A stretch of DNA of 64,000 nt from Otis tarda (lineage: Eukaryota; Chordata; Aves; Otidiformes; Otididae). This document shows positions 13,078-25,000 of the stretch, in pieces. The translations under genes and the position numbers were made by a program. Every line of letters begins with the position of its first letter. The first letter of the stretch is position 1. Under the pieces are notes generated by a model, which saw only the letters and a program-made list of their open reading frames with translations, searched no databases and was not told where the DNA came from. Location: the NCBI GenBank assembly GCA_026413225.1, contig CM048591.1:5843001-5907000 (forward strand), written 5' to 3'.

Positions 13078-13464
13078 ATACGACTTACAGGATTCCAGAC
13101 TAGATGGAACAATCTTTCATGATATAGTCAGTGCTGACTGCTTCACTTATCAAAAGTTTCATAAGGTGGGATCACTGTTCTTAGCAGAATGCTAAAATAC
13201 CACTTGGAACAGAATGCTAGAGCAGACTGCACTACTGCATCAATGATAAAGATAAATTCTGTATTTACAGGCACACGTACTACGTGATCTCAAAAGTATG
13301 TTCTCCTCTCTTTAACTTCAAAGATTTTAGAAATTGTTTAAAACTCATAGAATGGGAGCAAGTATTTTGAGGTCACCAGTTACAAATAAGTCACCACAAG
13401 TGACTGAAAACTGTATGGCATGATGACTTCGGTTACTGAAAGACAACAAAAGCTTTCCAGTTAC

Positions 13465-13555
13465 CTTTTTTACAGTCTTGTCAGGTTCGAGAGCAATGTC
13501 TGGAATGTTGGCATCCACCATGAGGGAAAATAAGTTCAAGATCAAGTTGGAATAC
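13465..13555 (-). CDS. PIK3C3: PIK3C3 exon 24: kinase C-lobe
   Basis: The 91-bp exon enters in phase 2 (G completes R811) and leaves in phase 0. It encodes [20 protein letters not shown] then [10 protein letters not shown], identical to human 812-841. The acceptor is ATTCCTTAG-like (CTTAG above 13555, preceded by a purine-rich stretch, so rather weak) and the donor is AAG followed by GTAACT. After the donor, an unspliced reading frame runs on into the intron and is not the protein end. The final exon, which should encode the C-terminal 46 residues including the regulatory kα12 helix, was not found downstream. Confidence 0.97.
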
Positions 13556-15292
13556 CTAAGTAGAAGAGCAGATTATGTGAAAACACTTTGTAAACTGCAC
13601 AAAAGACATTCTGTAAACCACTTAATTTAAGAACACATCATCATCTTATTGTGAACTGGTAATGCTTCAGATGAGATGCATTCATAACACTTCAGTTGAA
13701 CATACTTGTGTTAAAAATATAATATATTGGATATTAGCAGTGCAAGTTTAACCCTCAAACTGTCTCACACTGCTAAAATGGAACAGATTGCTCTGTTTTG
13801 TTATAAACTTCTAAAAATTGTCAGAACATTTATCCAGCAACTATTTGATCTATACAGTTTATATATCAAATATCAACTATAATTTCAAATATTGTAGGAT
13901 TTAATTACATTTTCTACCTCCAGTAGGACAAATATATGCTAGAATATTGATTCAAAGGTTATTTTTTATTAAAAAGTATATCAGTGATATAGCAGTGTTA
14001 TATAAATTAGTATTCAAACAGTTGAAGTCTTCAAAATTAAAAGAAGTTATTTTTCAAGTTGCTGCAAGGGCTTTTGCCATAACAAGCCGAATATAAGCGA
14101 TTAACCAGATCCAAGTCTGCAGTTGCTCAGTTAAGCTGCAATAACATTGGTAGGCATGCTGCACTTATAAAGTACAAATGTCATTTATAACCATTAAAAC
14201 AGACAAGACAGAGTAGAGCTTTCAGTTTCAACATGGTGTTGGAAGTACTCACGAATCTTTTAAAGAACACCATTTTGCCCTTGAAGGAAATTAGCTGTAA
14301 GCTGCCTTTTGAAAGGATAATTTTCAAGCTGTTCATCATAAACTGAAACTTCCCTTCCTCTGTAAACAGATCTAGGTCCCCTTTCAGAGACAAAGTATGT
14401 AACTGACTTCAAAATCTGAAATACTGCTTTCCTAAGATCACTTGAAGCTTCATAGATGATAGAAAATGAATTCTTACCAGCCAAACTTGTTTATTAGCAA
14501 GCTGCTGAATATATAAAAGCTGACAATTGCAAGGAGTACAAAGTAGTTTGATTACACAAAAGGACTGCTCCGTAGACATATTTTATAAAGTAAACACTGC
14601 TCAACAAAAAAAAAAAATCACTCTAGAAAAGTACAATTCCATCAAAAACTCTTGACACTTCATTATTAAGTGCAATTAGCACTACCTAACATATTCCAAT
14701 GTAAGCTTTAACTGTCTATTATACAAACATTTAAAATAAACTCTTTCGGTAGAAATCTTCTGTGTCTAATTTGTTTCAGCTGCTCTGCTTCACTCTAGCA
14801 GAGATGAGGGGGCTGGAATTAGGAAAATGACTTTTATCACAGCTTCAAAGAAAGAAAAAAATTTACGCTACCATTTTGTTGAGTTTTGGCTAAGAAATCT
14901 GGCAGTCAAGTTGCTTTGGTGCCAGGAAAAATCATCACGGATTTTAATGAAAATTTTTCCTACTTGCCTGAAACAAGCAAATCTCACTTTAAACATGCTT
15001 AAAGCTTACAGCTACTTTCTGTCAAGTCTCTTCCTAGCTCATTGGTAGCTCCATTGGTAGTCCTGCCTTTGAACTGACCCAGGACTCCAGAGTCTGAATC
15101 TCTTTTGCACTTGAACCACATAGGATAAGAGCTTAGGAGCACTACAGGTTACTGGGGTCATTTAAGTGACATAAGTTTGTAAAAGATATTTCAAACGCCT
15201 AGGCATCATTGCCAGATGCCAGTTAAGAGCTACTGGTTCTCAGTAGTAAACTAAAAGCACTGGAAGCAAATCATCATCTGAGGAACCGAATT

Positions 15293-15313
15293 AAAAAAAA
15301 AAAAAAAAAAAAA
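15293..15313. repeat. Poly-A run (21)
   Basis: An uninterrupted A21 on the plus strand in intron 23. No retroposed sequence was recognised immediately upstream. Confidence 0.9.
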
Positions 15314-18109
15314 GGTAATTTTGAGTGGAGTGGGAAGAAACAGAAATTAGGAGAGTTGCTCATGATACTGTCTGCAAGTCTCTCCTCTGCCCTTCAACTC
15401 AACATTTCTGTAACTCAGTAATCAACTAGATGGCAGTCTAAGGACAAAAAAGAGCTTATTAAGTAAATCTGTTAGCTGCCTCTAGGATCCTTGTAATGTT
15501 TCACAGATTTTTAGAAAATTATTAAAAAACTGGGACTGGACAAGAGAGGTAAGAGCTTCCTACTTCAGACAATTGGCTGTCATCCTTCTCAGAGGCAACA
15601 TCCTTGGCAAATATACCACGATGTTCACAACTGGTCAACGGACAGCCCAACTTCATCCTAAGACTAGACATTTTGCTGAAACACCTGAGTCAGGAATACG
15701 ACCTGTAAAAATCAAACATCTTTGTCAAGCAAGTCATACCACTTGTCTTTGACAAATATGTTACAAAGGCCTCTGGAACGGCTGACCTCCATCCACAGCC
15801 AGAATGAGCTAGGTGATCAGTTTTTCTAGGTTTGAGGAGCTTCAATTAAGCATCTAAATCTAACCCTAAATCCTCCTTCATGCATTCTTTGTTTTCCTCA
15901 AAGCTCAGTACAAATCAATGTAAAAAAATAAGTGAGCACTCAGCTATGCTGGAGGTTGACTAAACTTACAGTTTGAACATGAAGTGCTAAAAACAAGGAG
16001 GTTCTGTAAAAAAAAAAAAGAAATGCAACAAAGTAACTCTGCTCCTACACAGAAGAGGCCTCACATATACAAAGAAAGAAATCCAAATCAGACAAAAGTT
16101 CAAATGCTAACTGCCATCTTTCTGAGAACAGTAACTTTTTGTTTTAAGTGCTCAGTATCTCATCAAATACGTTTGATCCTAAGCACTCCTTTACGTAGTT
16201 TTTCAACATTTACTGACCCCTTAGCATATAGATGTCCTAAACAAACCAAATATTTAGGCTGTTGACATTGCAATACTGTATCAAATTTGAAGCCACAAAC
16301 TTCCACCATAAAGACAGGACAGGAAAACATACAGTTATGGGCCGTCCCAAACTACAGCCCTGGTTACCTGGTCTAACTCAAAAATTCCTATGTTTAAACT
16401 GCCATTGTCTTTCTGCAGTAGAACTTGGGACCCTCCAGGACTCATCTCTTCTCAAGACTTCTCCAATCACTATCCTGTCCTAGTTAGCCACAATAAACTA
16501 CAGCATTTATTCTTCCAAAAGTATTTCCTTGCAGTCCAGACTCAAGCAAAACTGACCTAATCCCATCCAGTTTCACCTTTGCTCTTCCCTCTTCACCATC
16601 TACTGACAGCTCTTAGAAGACTACCTAGACCCTGCACTGCCTAGCTAGAATCAGCACTTCCTAAGGGCCAACACAGCTTTCCACTTGTTGCCTGTAGTGT
16701 TTTTCATTCAGTTCTACATGGCCTCCTCTGTCCACTTATACCACTGAGAACAGACTAGGGAATAACACCTTGGTCCAGGCAGCTGGATATCATCATACAG
16801 AGCAAATCTCAACCTGAACTACAGCTTCTGTCCCTGGTTGCTTCCTACTCCTTTGTCCTTACCTATGCCCAGTAACCCAAACCAAACATCAGACTTCTCT
16901 CATGACCAGCACAGGGGAAACTCTTATTTGGGAAGGAACAACACAGTCTAGAACCTCACCCTGCAAAAAACTTTCAAATCCTGTGGCTGGATTCCTCTCT
17001 GATGGATCCCGTTGAGGATGTGTAAATTGGGAATTCTCAGAGGAAGGGAAATAATAACACATAACAGGATTTACATATTTTTAAATAGGCTCAAAGTATC
17101 TAATTAAGGCTGCTACAGCCCAAATGAGGATGCAAGTTCTGTCGCAAGCCATAATTTGCCCTGCAACACACTCATTACAGCACTGCTGACAAACACACGC
17201 TACTGATATTGTTGTTCAAAAAAAAGCAGTGTCTCCCCCTATCCCCGCAAAAAAAAAAAACCAAAACCAACAAGAAAACTGCACACCAACGATACTGTGT
17301 CAAACTGCTTCCAATCTAAAACAATGAACAAAACTTAGAAGTTTTAAATCGATTTTATTTGCTCTCACTATGCAACACCCATAGGAATCCTGAAATACTG
17401 AGACGCAGCACTTGAAAGATGTAGAGAACTGTCTATACCACTGGGAAATAAAGAAGAAAGAACAAAACTTGACGGAGATGACAAATAAGAGTTGGCATTT
17501 TGTCTCAGCAATCAGAGGTTATGATTTCACACTACTTAGTCAGAAGCAGTATCTGTGAATGGGTTTGTGTCAACATGTAGAACTGGTAGAACAAAGCCAC
17601 TCCACCTCTAATTATTCTTTTTTCAATAAGCAAATAATATTAATTATTTTTATCTCTAGCTGCTTAAAGTAATAGCAATATTAACATTACTCTATGCTAT
17701 CTTTGTTGAAAGCCTTAAAGATATTTATACAGAACCACTTAAAAATACTTTCCTATTTAACTGAACAAATATTGGAGAGACTATAATTACAACTTCAATC
17801 CTAGACATTAAAAATGAAAACATCTTGATTTACAGTTTAGTTTTATACCCAAATTACCGCCAGACTCCACGCTTAATGACTATCTTTGTAGCAAATCATT
17901 ACGTAAATTACTGCAATAGATAATCCTTCACTGACACAACAGACCTTTCCATTGCAATAGCTAGGTTTAGACAAGAAAAACAACTCAAGTATTTCACAAA
18001 AAAGAAATACAGTATTACGAAAGAGTTTTAAGCGAAATTTAGAACATGGAATACAGATAAGTCTTTCTGATTGCTCTCTGAAGTCACAAATACTCTTTGC
18101 TAGTAACAT

Positions 18110-19360
18110 GTGGCTGTTTGTGAAGACAATATGGCTTCACTAAGGGCAAATTGTGCCTGATAAATCCTGTGGCCTTCTATGACAGGGTTACATCATTGGT
18201 AGATACGGGATGAGCAAGGGACATCATCTACCTGGACTTGTGCAAAGCTTTTGACACTGTCTTGTACAATATCCTTGTCTCTTAACTACACAGACATGGA
18301 TTTGACAGATAGACCACTCAGTGGATAAGGAACTGGCTGGATGCCTGCACTCAAGGAGTTGCGGTCAATGGCTCGATGTTCAAGTGCAGAACAGTGATGA
18401 GCGGTGCTCCTCAGCGGTTGGTATTTGGACCGGCCCTGTTCAACATCTTTGTTGGAGACATGAAGAGGGATAGAGAGCACCTTCAGCAAGTTTGCCAACG
18501 ACACCAAGTTGTGTGGTGCCGCCGACACAGTGGAGGGGAGGGATGCCATCCAGAGGGATCTTGACAGGCTGAAGAGATGGGCCTGTGCAAACCTCATGAA
18601 GTTCAACCAGGCCAAGTGCAAGGTCCTACACATGGGTCAGTGCAATCCCAGGCACAAATACAGGCTGGGTCAACAATAGATGAAGAGCAGCCCTGAGGAG
18701 AAGGACTTGGGAATGCTGGTGGACGTGAAGCTCAATGAGCCAGCAATGCGCCCTTGCGGCCCAGAAGGCCAACCGCATCCTGGGCTGCATCAAGAGGAGC
18801 GTGGCCAGCAGGTTGAGGAAGGTGATTCTGCCCCTCTACTCTGCTCTGGTGAGACCCCACCTGAGTACTGCATCCAACTCTGGGGCCATCAGCACAGCAA
18901 AGACATGGACCTGTTGGAGTGGGTCCAGAGGAGGGCACAAAGATGATCAGAGGGCTAGAGCACCTCTCCTATGAGCACAAGCTGAGAGAGTTGGGGTTGT
19001 TCAGCCTGGAGAAGAGAAGGCTCTGGAAAGGCCTTCCAATACCTAAAGGGGGTCTAAAAGAAAGATGGGACGGACTTTTTAGCATGGTCTATTGCGACAG
19101 GACAAGGGGCAATGTATTTAAACAAAAAGAGGGTAAATTTAGATTAAACATAAGGAAGATGTTTTTCACGCTGAGAGTGGTAGAACACTGGCACAGGTTA
19201 CCCAGAGAGGTGGTGGATGCCCCATCCCTGGAAACATTCAAGGCCAGGCTGGACGGGGCTCTGAGCAACCTGATCTATTTGAAGACGTCCTTGCTTCTTG
19301 CAGGGGGATTGGACTAGATGACCTTTAAAGGTCCCTTTCAGGTCAAACTATTCTATTACT
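18110..19360 (+). mobile_element. CR1 LINE fragment, plus strand (antisense to PIK3C3), longest copy
   Basis: About 1250 bp. The 5' part reads as the CR1 reverse transcriptase: YLDLCKAFDTV, then a weakened SGAPQ..FGPALFNIF block, [48 protein letters not shown] and [20 protein letters not shown]. The 3' part carries AACATTCAAGGCCAGGCTGG and a tail ending CAAACTATTCTATTACT. Many stops and frameshifts are present, including damage at the FADD active-site region, so it cannot code. It extends further 5' than the other two plus-strand copies. Confidence 0.95.
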
Positions 19361-20295
19361 ACTGTTTTCCATGCTGTTGAATTGCTTTTAAAATATTAAT
19401 AATACCAGCTCATAAACCAGCTCCTTACTCTTTCTCCTTTTAAAAAGAGCATTTTTATTTTGTATCCTTGACTGTCCACTTTTCATATGACATGTACATT
19501 TCTCTTGCTTTTCATATTACTATTTTTTTCCACATTATTTGGAGGTTTTCATTATGTGATCACAATATTAAAGTGAAATTCTTTCATCTCCATTGAAGAT
19601 GTCACTGGACAGACCAAGAGTGCTTACTTGTGTTCTGTTCAAACAGAACAAAGCTGAACTACTTGGATCAGAGAGTTAATGGTAATTAATACAGTCACTG
19701 TAAAAGAATGAAGTCACAAGTTTAAAGGAAAGGTTTATTGGTCCATAAATAAATACAGTCTAAAGAGGTTTTAGCTGTCTCAGTTCTGGATATCTACAGA
19801 AACTGTTCACATACTTGATTGTCATTACAGCTGGCTAATTTCTGTCCTGCACGACTTGAATACAACTAAGCTTATGTATGTGCCATCTTCAAGTCAAATT
19901 TGATCATCACTAATCTAAACTGGAGGAGGATAAAGCAGCAAACTAGTAATGACTTAAGAGTTCAAAGGATAGTTACTTGATCATCAATAATCACAGAAAA
20001 ATTGCTTAAGGGTGAAAACACACTGAAAAAGCAAGATACAATTTAATACTCCACAGCACCTATGAAAAGCTACTTCAGTTATTAAAGAAGCAAAACCAAG
20101 GACCTTAACATTCAGGCTCCACATTACACCCATGCTGTGATGTCTTTTTTCCTTTGTTTCATACCAGTTCTTGTGTCTGCGTTCAGACTTCAAACAAATT
20201 TTGAGTTTTCAACAGAAATATCTTCTCTGATTCATATATTCCTCTCCTGCTTTATCGTAGTTCTAACAAATTCAAGAATCAAAACAGTATTGTTA

Positions 20296-20496
<201 letters not shown>

Positions 20497-21364
20497 TCAC
20501 ATAGTATCAAGTCTTGATGCAAAACTTGGGGGAAAGAAAAAAAAATATCTATAAGCACAATCTCTAGAAGATGCTAAGCAGCTTTCAAAAAAAAGACAAT
20601 TCATTGTTTGCTGTAGGGCTTATAACCATATATTTTATATCTTCAGCTGCCAAACCGAAATTATGGGTTTAAAAAATTAAAGTTCGTTTCAAATTCATTA
20701 ACAGTAATAACAAACATAATGAGTTTTGTGCTATTTTTTAAAATGTGTGGAGTATAATCATTAAGTTGAAACTATTCACTAGATATTAAGTGCAGTTACA
20801 TAACAGATACTACTAATTCTTTGTGCCTTTTTTAGAATTTGTTAGCAAAATAAAATATTAATATATACATTTCATTGTATTTATTACATCATTTTGTTGC
20901 TGTGGCATGAAATTTTATTTTAGTTGTATGTGAAAGTTAGCAAAGGAAAAATAAGACTGATCATCCTAACAAAGTCCTTTTGAAGTCACTAAATACCAAA
21001 GAAGACTTCAAAGTTGCTTAGAAATTACTTAAGAGTTCAGTAACGTTGAAATTTATGAACAGTTTTCAAATACACTGAAGAAACATCACTACAATTCCAT
21101 ACCTGAAATCATAGTTCAAATGTGCCAAAGTCTGTCTTGCACTTTTTCAGTACCAAAATACAAGAGTTACACCATTTCATCACTATATTTCTCTTCTCAG
21201 GTCAACTGAGTACGTTTAAAATGTTTCTGCAGCATTCACATAGTAAAAACTATACACATTTCTTCCTTCTAATGCACAAAGCAACTTCCCTTCCTATCAA
21301 GAGCTGGTGTGCAGCCATGCTGCTTACAATATTTCTCAGATCTCCTGAGAAATTCTCCACACAT

Positions 21365-22045
21365 CCCTGAGAAGGACGACTTGGGGGTACTGGCGGATGA
21401 GAAGCTCAACATGAGATGGCAATGTGCGCTTGCAGCCCAGAAAGCCAACCCCATCCTGGGCTGCATCAAAAGGAGCATGGCCAGCAGGTCGAGGGAGGTG
21501 ATTCTCCCCCTCTACTCCGCTCTGGTGAGACCCGATCTCACTGGGGTCCAGCTCTGGAGCCCCCAACATCAGAAGGACATGGACTAGTTGGAGCGAGTCG
21601 AGAGGAGACCACAAAGATGATCAGAGGGCTGGAGCACCTCTCCTGTGAGGACAGGCTGAGAGATATGGGGCTGTTCAGCCTGGAGAAGAGGAGGCTCTGG
21701 GGAGACCTTATAGTGGCCTTCCAGTACATAAAGGGGGCCTACAGGAAAGATGAAAAGAAGCTCTTAAGCAAGGCCTGTTGTGAGAGGACAAGAGGTAATG
21801 ATTTTAAGCTAGAAGGAGGTAGATTCAGACTGGATATAAGAAGGAAATTTTTTGCAATGAGGGTGGTGGAACACTGGAGTCGGTTGCCTAGACAGGTGGT
21901 GGATGCCTCATCCCTGGAAACATTCAAGGCCAGGTTGGATGAGGCTCTGGGCAACCTGGTCTGGTTGGAGATGTCCCTGCTCCTTGCAGGGGGGTTGGAC
22001 TGGATGGTCTTTAAAAGTCCCTTCCAGCCCAAACTATTCTATAAT
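21365..22045 (+). mobile_element. CR1 LINE 3' fragment, plus strand (antisense to PIK3C3)
   Basis: It starts abruptly at [15 protein letters not shown] (about 21365) and runs to a shortened tail, CAAACTATTCTATAATC, near 22045. The C-terminal part of CR1 ORF2 is readable with at least one frameshift (near 21410-21420): [42 protein letters not shown] and RVVEHWSRLPRQVVDASSLE. It belongs to the same subfamily group as the copies at 18110 and 28209. It is less damaged than the 18110 copy in its last 500 bp. There is no intact catalytic domain. Confidence 0.95.
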
Positions 22046-25000
22046 CTTTATTGGGGAGTATTCATTGTATTCCCTTTCAATAGTACTGAATCACATGTGA
22101 GATGCAACAGGTGACAAGTGAAACACGAGCAAGTTCAAAAAATCCTAGTGAAACATTTAGATAATCTGAAGATGAAATATTAAATACACAAACAAAAATG
22201 TTGTCAAAAGAAATCAAAACAGGAAGCTAGTTTCTAGGAACATTCTTGACTCCCTTCTTAAGTGAAAAATATTGACCTTATAAAGGAAAAAAAAGCTTTT
22301 TTAAAGTGTTTTGCATACAAATTTTCAGTTCAAAATGCAAAATTTAAATAATGACTTTAGTCATACCAGTGCTGCATTACAAAAAGATGGCAAGAATTCA
22401 GATATGCCAAAAAACATTTATACAAAAGAAAAAAAAAAAAGTAACAATTTACCTAAATGAATTCCGATAAGTGAAAAAAAAAAGTAGCAACCAGTACTTT
22501 TCAATTAAGTCACTTCTCTTTGACCATTTCTTTGAATAATAATGTTCTATCATTAGAGAAGGCTGCTTGACATCTGTCATAAGCACTCTTCAACCCAAGA
22601 AACACATTCCATCACAGTAAATTTTCTAAGGGAGATCACAAGGATGCTTAACAAACAGGCAAAGTATTTGCTAGTTGATAAATGCCATAACCATTACATT
22701 TTGCATACTTAATTGTGCTAAAAAAACAACTCCTTCCCTTCAATAGTTTTTTCAAGCTGTTACAAGAGTCACGTTTAGAGCTTATTTTTGTATACTAAGT
22801 TTTTGAAGTAAGCACTTTGATAGATACGCCTGCATACCATTAAGCTACAAAAAAAATATTTAATTAAAAACTTTGGAGAAGAGGGTCTGTTTTCTGTTGC
22901 TTATTTAAACCTGTCACCTTGAAGAGTCAAGAGACAACATTCTGAATAAAACAATAACTCTTGTGACAGTAATTAAATCTTTTTTTAGTTTGTTCTGGAG
23001 ATAGGGAATAAGAGGCGATAATTAATAATTTAAATTAGTTACAAAGATGCATCTAAAACATTCAAAAACATTTTAATAGCTGACTGATACATGTTCATAT
23101 AAATTAACTAGACATCAAAAAGTTTACTTATTCATTTTTAAGAATGAATGATGAAAGAAAGCATAAGATGAGGCCATCCTGCATTAATATTGTAACTTCT
23201 CTAGCAGTACTTCAAAATTCAGCAGATTTTTAGGCTGATTCAACATGTATGTCAAAAACTTTAAGTTAAATACATTAAATATAGTCAATATTTTTCAAAT
23301 CCAGACTTAACTCATTTTCATTTGTGCAGCTTCTCCAAGATCAATTAAGCCAGCATATCATATTACAGAATATGGAGAGAAGGCTCCCCTTGGTGCTTGC
23401 CTGAGGCTGCTGCACCAGTAAAGACCGACCAGTCAGCCCAAGGAAGTACTGCAGTTCTAGTGTGTTCTACAGAGAAGTCTGACTTACGTTCTCCTTGAGG
23501 ACTTAACTACAAGATCAAGCCTGCTTTGGACAAATGAAATTGATTGCATATTTAACACTGAAAACTAGGCGACATTTATATTATTTATGTCAACAAATAA
23601 TAAATTTATCAAGTTAAACTTGATGATTTGAAATCTGAAGAGAAAAGGTTGCAAGTATCTCAAATGATCATCCTATGTAACATTCGGATTGGAGTATAAC
23701 ACTGAACATCCCTAACATCCCACTGAACATACCCTAACAGTATTAATGAACGTGATAATTAGACTATCAGTCAGTGTAAGCTCTATTACAGTAATAAGGC
23801 TGGGGAAAGCTTCTAGTACCTATCTGAAAAGGTGCAGTGCCATAAAATATTAAACAGTAGCAGAAAGAGCAGGATAAAAATAGGAACCTGAACACTCCAG
23901 CTCTATATAAAGCAACTGTTGTAGGTTATATGAACTTCAAACAAAAAACCAAAAAAATAATAATTTTATCTCAAAATTACTGTACTGAAGAGGTAATTTT
24001 AAAAAGACAGAAAATATATTTAATTAGAATTTTTATTCTGGTAGAATTGACTTTTACTGTGAATAGTATTGTCCTCTAACATAGCTATCACTCCTGATTC
24101 GCCCCTGTAAGGATGGAGGCAAAATCTGCCAGAAACAAATTTTTTTGTTTGTTTGTTAATTTAAACACTTTTTTCTTCAAGAGCACAGTTCCTCAAAACA
24201 CTACTCATTTGAAATCTGTCAGCCTCAGGTACGACAATACTTATAAAATAACTTTGTCTAGTGATCACAGCTGAAAAACAATCTACAGGAGAATCAGCAT
24301 CTTATTTGGGCAGGTGTTGAGTGAGCTTTTTTAGGTCTGGAGTGTCACACAGTGCAGTTCATATTTGGAAGTACCTGAAAGTTAGGTAATTTGGTTGATA
24401 AGCATAACTTCTCTACTGATTTTAGAAGATGACTCAACACATACACTTTGATCCCCTAGACCATAATGTTTTTACCTTAGCTTCTAATTAATCTTCTTCA
24501 TTGTATCTTAATTTAAAGGGATTCTAATTATTAGCCATGCTTATAAATTAAAGACAAAACTGAACTTGTCATTTTGGTTTACTACTGTTCCTGAATGACT
24601 GCTAAATCACATGGATGAGGGTTTTTTGTTTGAGTTATATTTCAAACTAAAAGACAAGTTACTGAAGACAACAGGTGCAACAGATTTCATCCTCTGAACC
24701 TCTTACATTCTTGTAAGTCTAGCTATAAAGGCCTTGAATTTCTAATATTTAGACACTGAAACCCTTGGAGACTTATTTAGAAATGTGAGTTCCTTATAAA
24801 AATGGGAGATTTTAGGCATCTGACAAAAAGAAAACATAATAATTCAGGAAACGCCTTGAGACCACTGACAAATATGCATGAACTTCCTGCCCTGTGTCAA
24901 GGCTAGGAGCAGGACTACATGTAGGCACCTACTTGTAGTTCAAGATACACAGCTTTGGACAAACATTTCTGATGTTGAAAGTGGCTCATTCCTCAAAGTC

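Larger units (their letters stand above)
1..13464 (-). other. Sequence downstream of exon 24: probably intron 24 of PIK3C3
   Basis: No match to the last PIK3C3 exon was found on the minus strand, so this is most likely intron 24, continuing beyond position 1. It is AT-rich and holds an AAAC run (707-736), T21 (4279-4299), a T14A14 palindrome (5196-5223), a GC-rich LTR-like repeat (8590-9690) and an imperfect tandem repeat (13012-13077). Plus-strand segments with exon-like signals are at 4110-4168 and 6154-6384. The remaining stretches show nothing I recognise. Confidence 0.65.

Noticed and set aside
14260-14484. Minus-strand frame of 74 codons with a plausible-looking composition
   Set aside because: It is in intron 23 in the sense direction, but it is not part of the PIK3C3 protein, which is continuous from exon 23 to exon 24 without it. 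No homologue was recognised.
18286-19317. Several open frames on both strands
   Set aside because: Fragments or shadows of a dead CR1 element, not host genes.
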